Assembly: GCA_030431355.1 (NCBI GenBank)
Contig: JAUIJG010000089.1
Span: forward strand, 1-14,658
Source: a bacterium
GTDB lineage: Bacteria; Cyanobacteriota; Vampirovibrionia; Obscuribacterales; Obscuribacteraceae
Direction of reading: 5' to 3'
DNA length: 14,658 bases
Shown here: in pieces, positions 14,426 through 14,658 of the stretch
Layout: each line of letters begins with the position of its first letter
Position numbering within the stretch: position 1 is the first letter of the stretch
Position numbers and translations under genes: made by a program
The notes under the pieces: generated by a model
Told to the model about the DNA's origin: nothing
The model's input: only the letters and a program-made list of their open reading frames with translations
Databases searched by the model: none

Positions 14426-14658
14426 CTACATCCAGAGGTTACCCAGATATATTATTCCTTCCGAACCCTCGCCTTTGCATAGGTCCAAAATCTGTTTTCC
14501 CACAGGAGGGAAGACTTTCAGGCTTTCAAGCTTTGCAACAGGAATGTAATCTACCGAAGCAAGAACCTGCTCATCGCCGACCTGAAGCTCTCCGCCAATC
14601 ACCCTGGCTTGCAGAAATACGTTAACAATATGCCTGGAGCGATCAGGAGCCAGGGCTT
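14426..14658 (-). CDS. C-terminal part of a NUDIX-hydrolase-like protein (5' end beyond window)
   Basis: On the minus strand one frame is open from 14656 to a TAG at 14428-14426, encoding 76 residues that start ALAPDRSRHIVNVFLQARVI. It continues GGELQVGDEQVLASVDYIP, then VAKLESLKVFPPVGKQIL, and ends LGNLWM. The pattern fits the half of a NUDIX hydrolase after the NUDIX box: an RHxVNVFLxA strand, a GGE turn, then an acidic residue before a YIPVAKLESL segment corresponding to the family's FVPLEEL. NUDIX enzymes hydrolyse nucleoside diphosphates linked to other groups. The NUDIX box itself is outside the window, so the family call is tentative, though the coding call is good. It has no internal start codon near the edge, and it reads toward the 62-aa gene with a 145-bp gap. 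Confidence 0.6.
   Translation of the reverse strand, partial: ALAPDRSRHIVNVFLQARVIGGELQVGDEQVLASVDYIPVAKLESLKVFPPVGKQILDLCKGEGSEGIIYLGNLWM

Noticed and set aside
14380..14625. 81-aa plus-strand ORF near the right edge
   Set aside because: The opposite frame encodes a NUDIX-like C-terminus with sensible conserved pattern; this ORF has no ribosome binding site or family match.

Overview
The window is a compact stretch of chromosome with seventeen supported protein-coding genes, two of them running off the window edges. I see no rRNA, tRNA, CRISPR array, insertion sequence or prophage. Gene content suggests a non-photosynthetic relative of Cyanobacteria (Vampirovibrionia/Melainabacteria, possibly the Obscuribacterales). 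The reasons are the adjacent yggS-sepF pair, cyanobacterial-style AccA and AccD, and a membrane Ser/Thr kinase whose kinase domain follows a short CxxC...CPxDG zinc-ribbon-like module. This placement is inference from protein style, not from a marker gene.

Layout, left to right. (1) Plus strand: the end of a HIT-family hydrolase gene, then a 70-residue tryptophan-rich orphan protein. (2) Minus strand, about 773-4914: an MFS exporter, a 44-residue lysine-rich protein too short for routine gene calling, a divergent argininosuccinate-lyase-like enzyme and a sugar-phosphate nucleotidyltransferase. The last three look like one transcription unit. (3) A 289-bp divergent control region, then a membrane Ser/Thr kinase on the plus strand. 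Its stop codon overlaps the stop codon of accA. (4) Minus strand accD-accA, the carboxyltransferase half of acetyl-CoA carboxylase (first step of fatty-acid synthesis), with a good extended -10 promoter. (5) Plus strand rsmE, yggS, sepF: 16S rRNA methylation, PLP homeostasis and FtsZ anchoring, closed by a strong rho-independent terminator. (6) Minus strand: a TTG-started PC4-like single-stranded-DNA-binding protein and a secreted M23 peptidase. (7) Plus strand obgE, which overlaps at its stop codon a minus-strand gene for a 62-residue basic/acidic protein. (8) The C-terminal end of a NUDIX-like protein entering from the right edge.

Most of the window is housekeeping: lipid synthesis, ribosome maturation, division, cell-wall remodelling. 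I do not find an obvious new multi-gene system. The best second-look items are the ArgH-like enzyme with altered signature motifs and its partners (773-3565), two small charged proteins with strong ribosome binding sites, two convergent gene pairs whose stop codons interlock in 4 bp, a 41-nt pure pyrimidine tract, an orphan near-perfect Shine-Dalgarno sequence in the kinase leader, and several dyads in divergent promoter regions.
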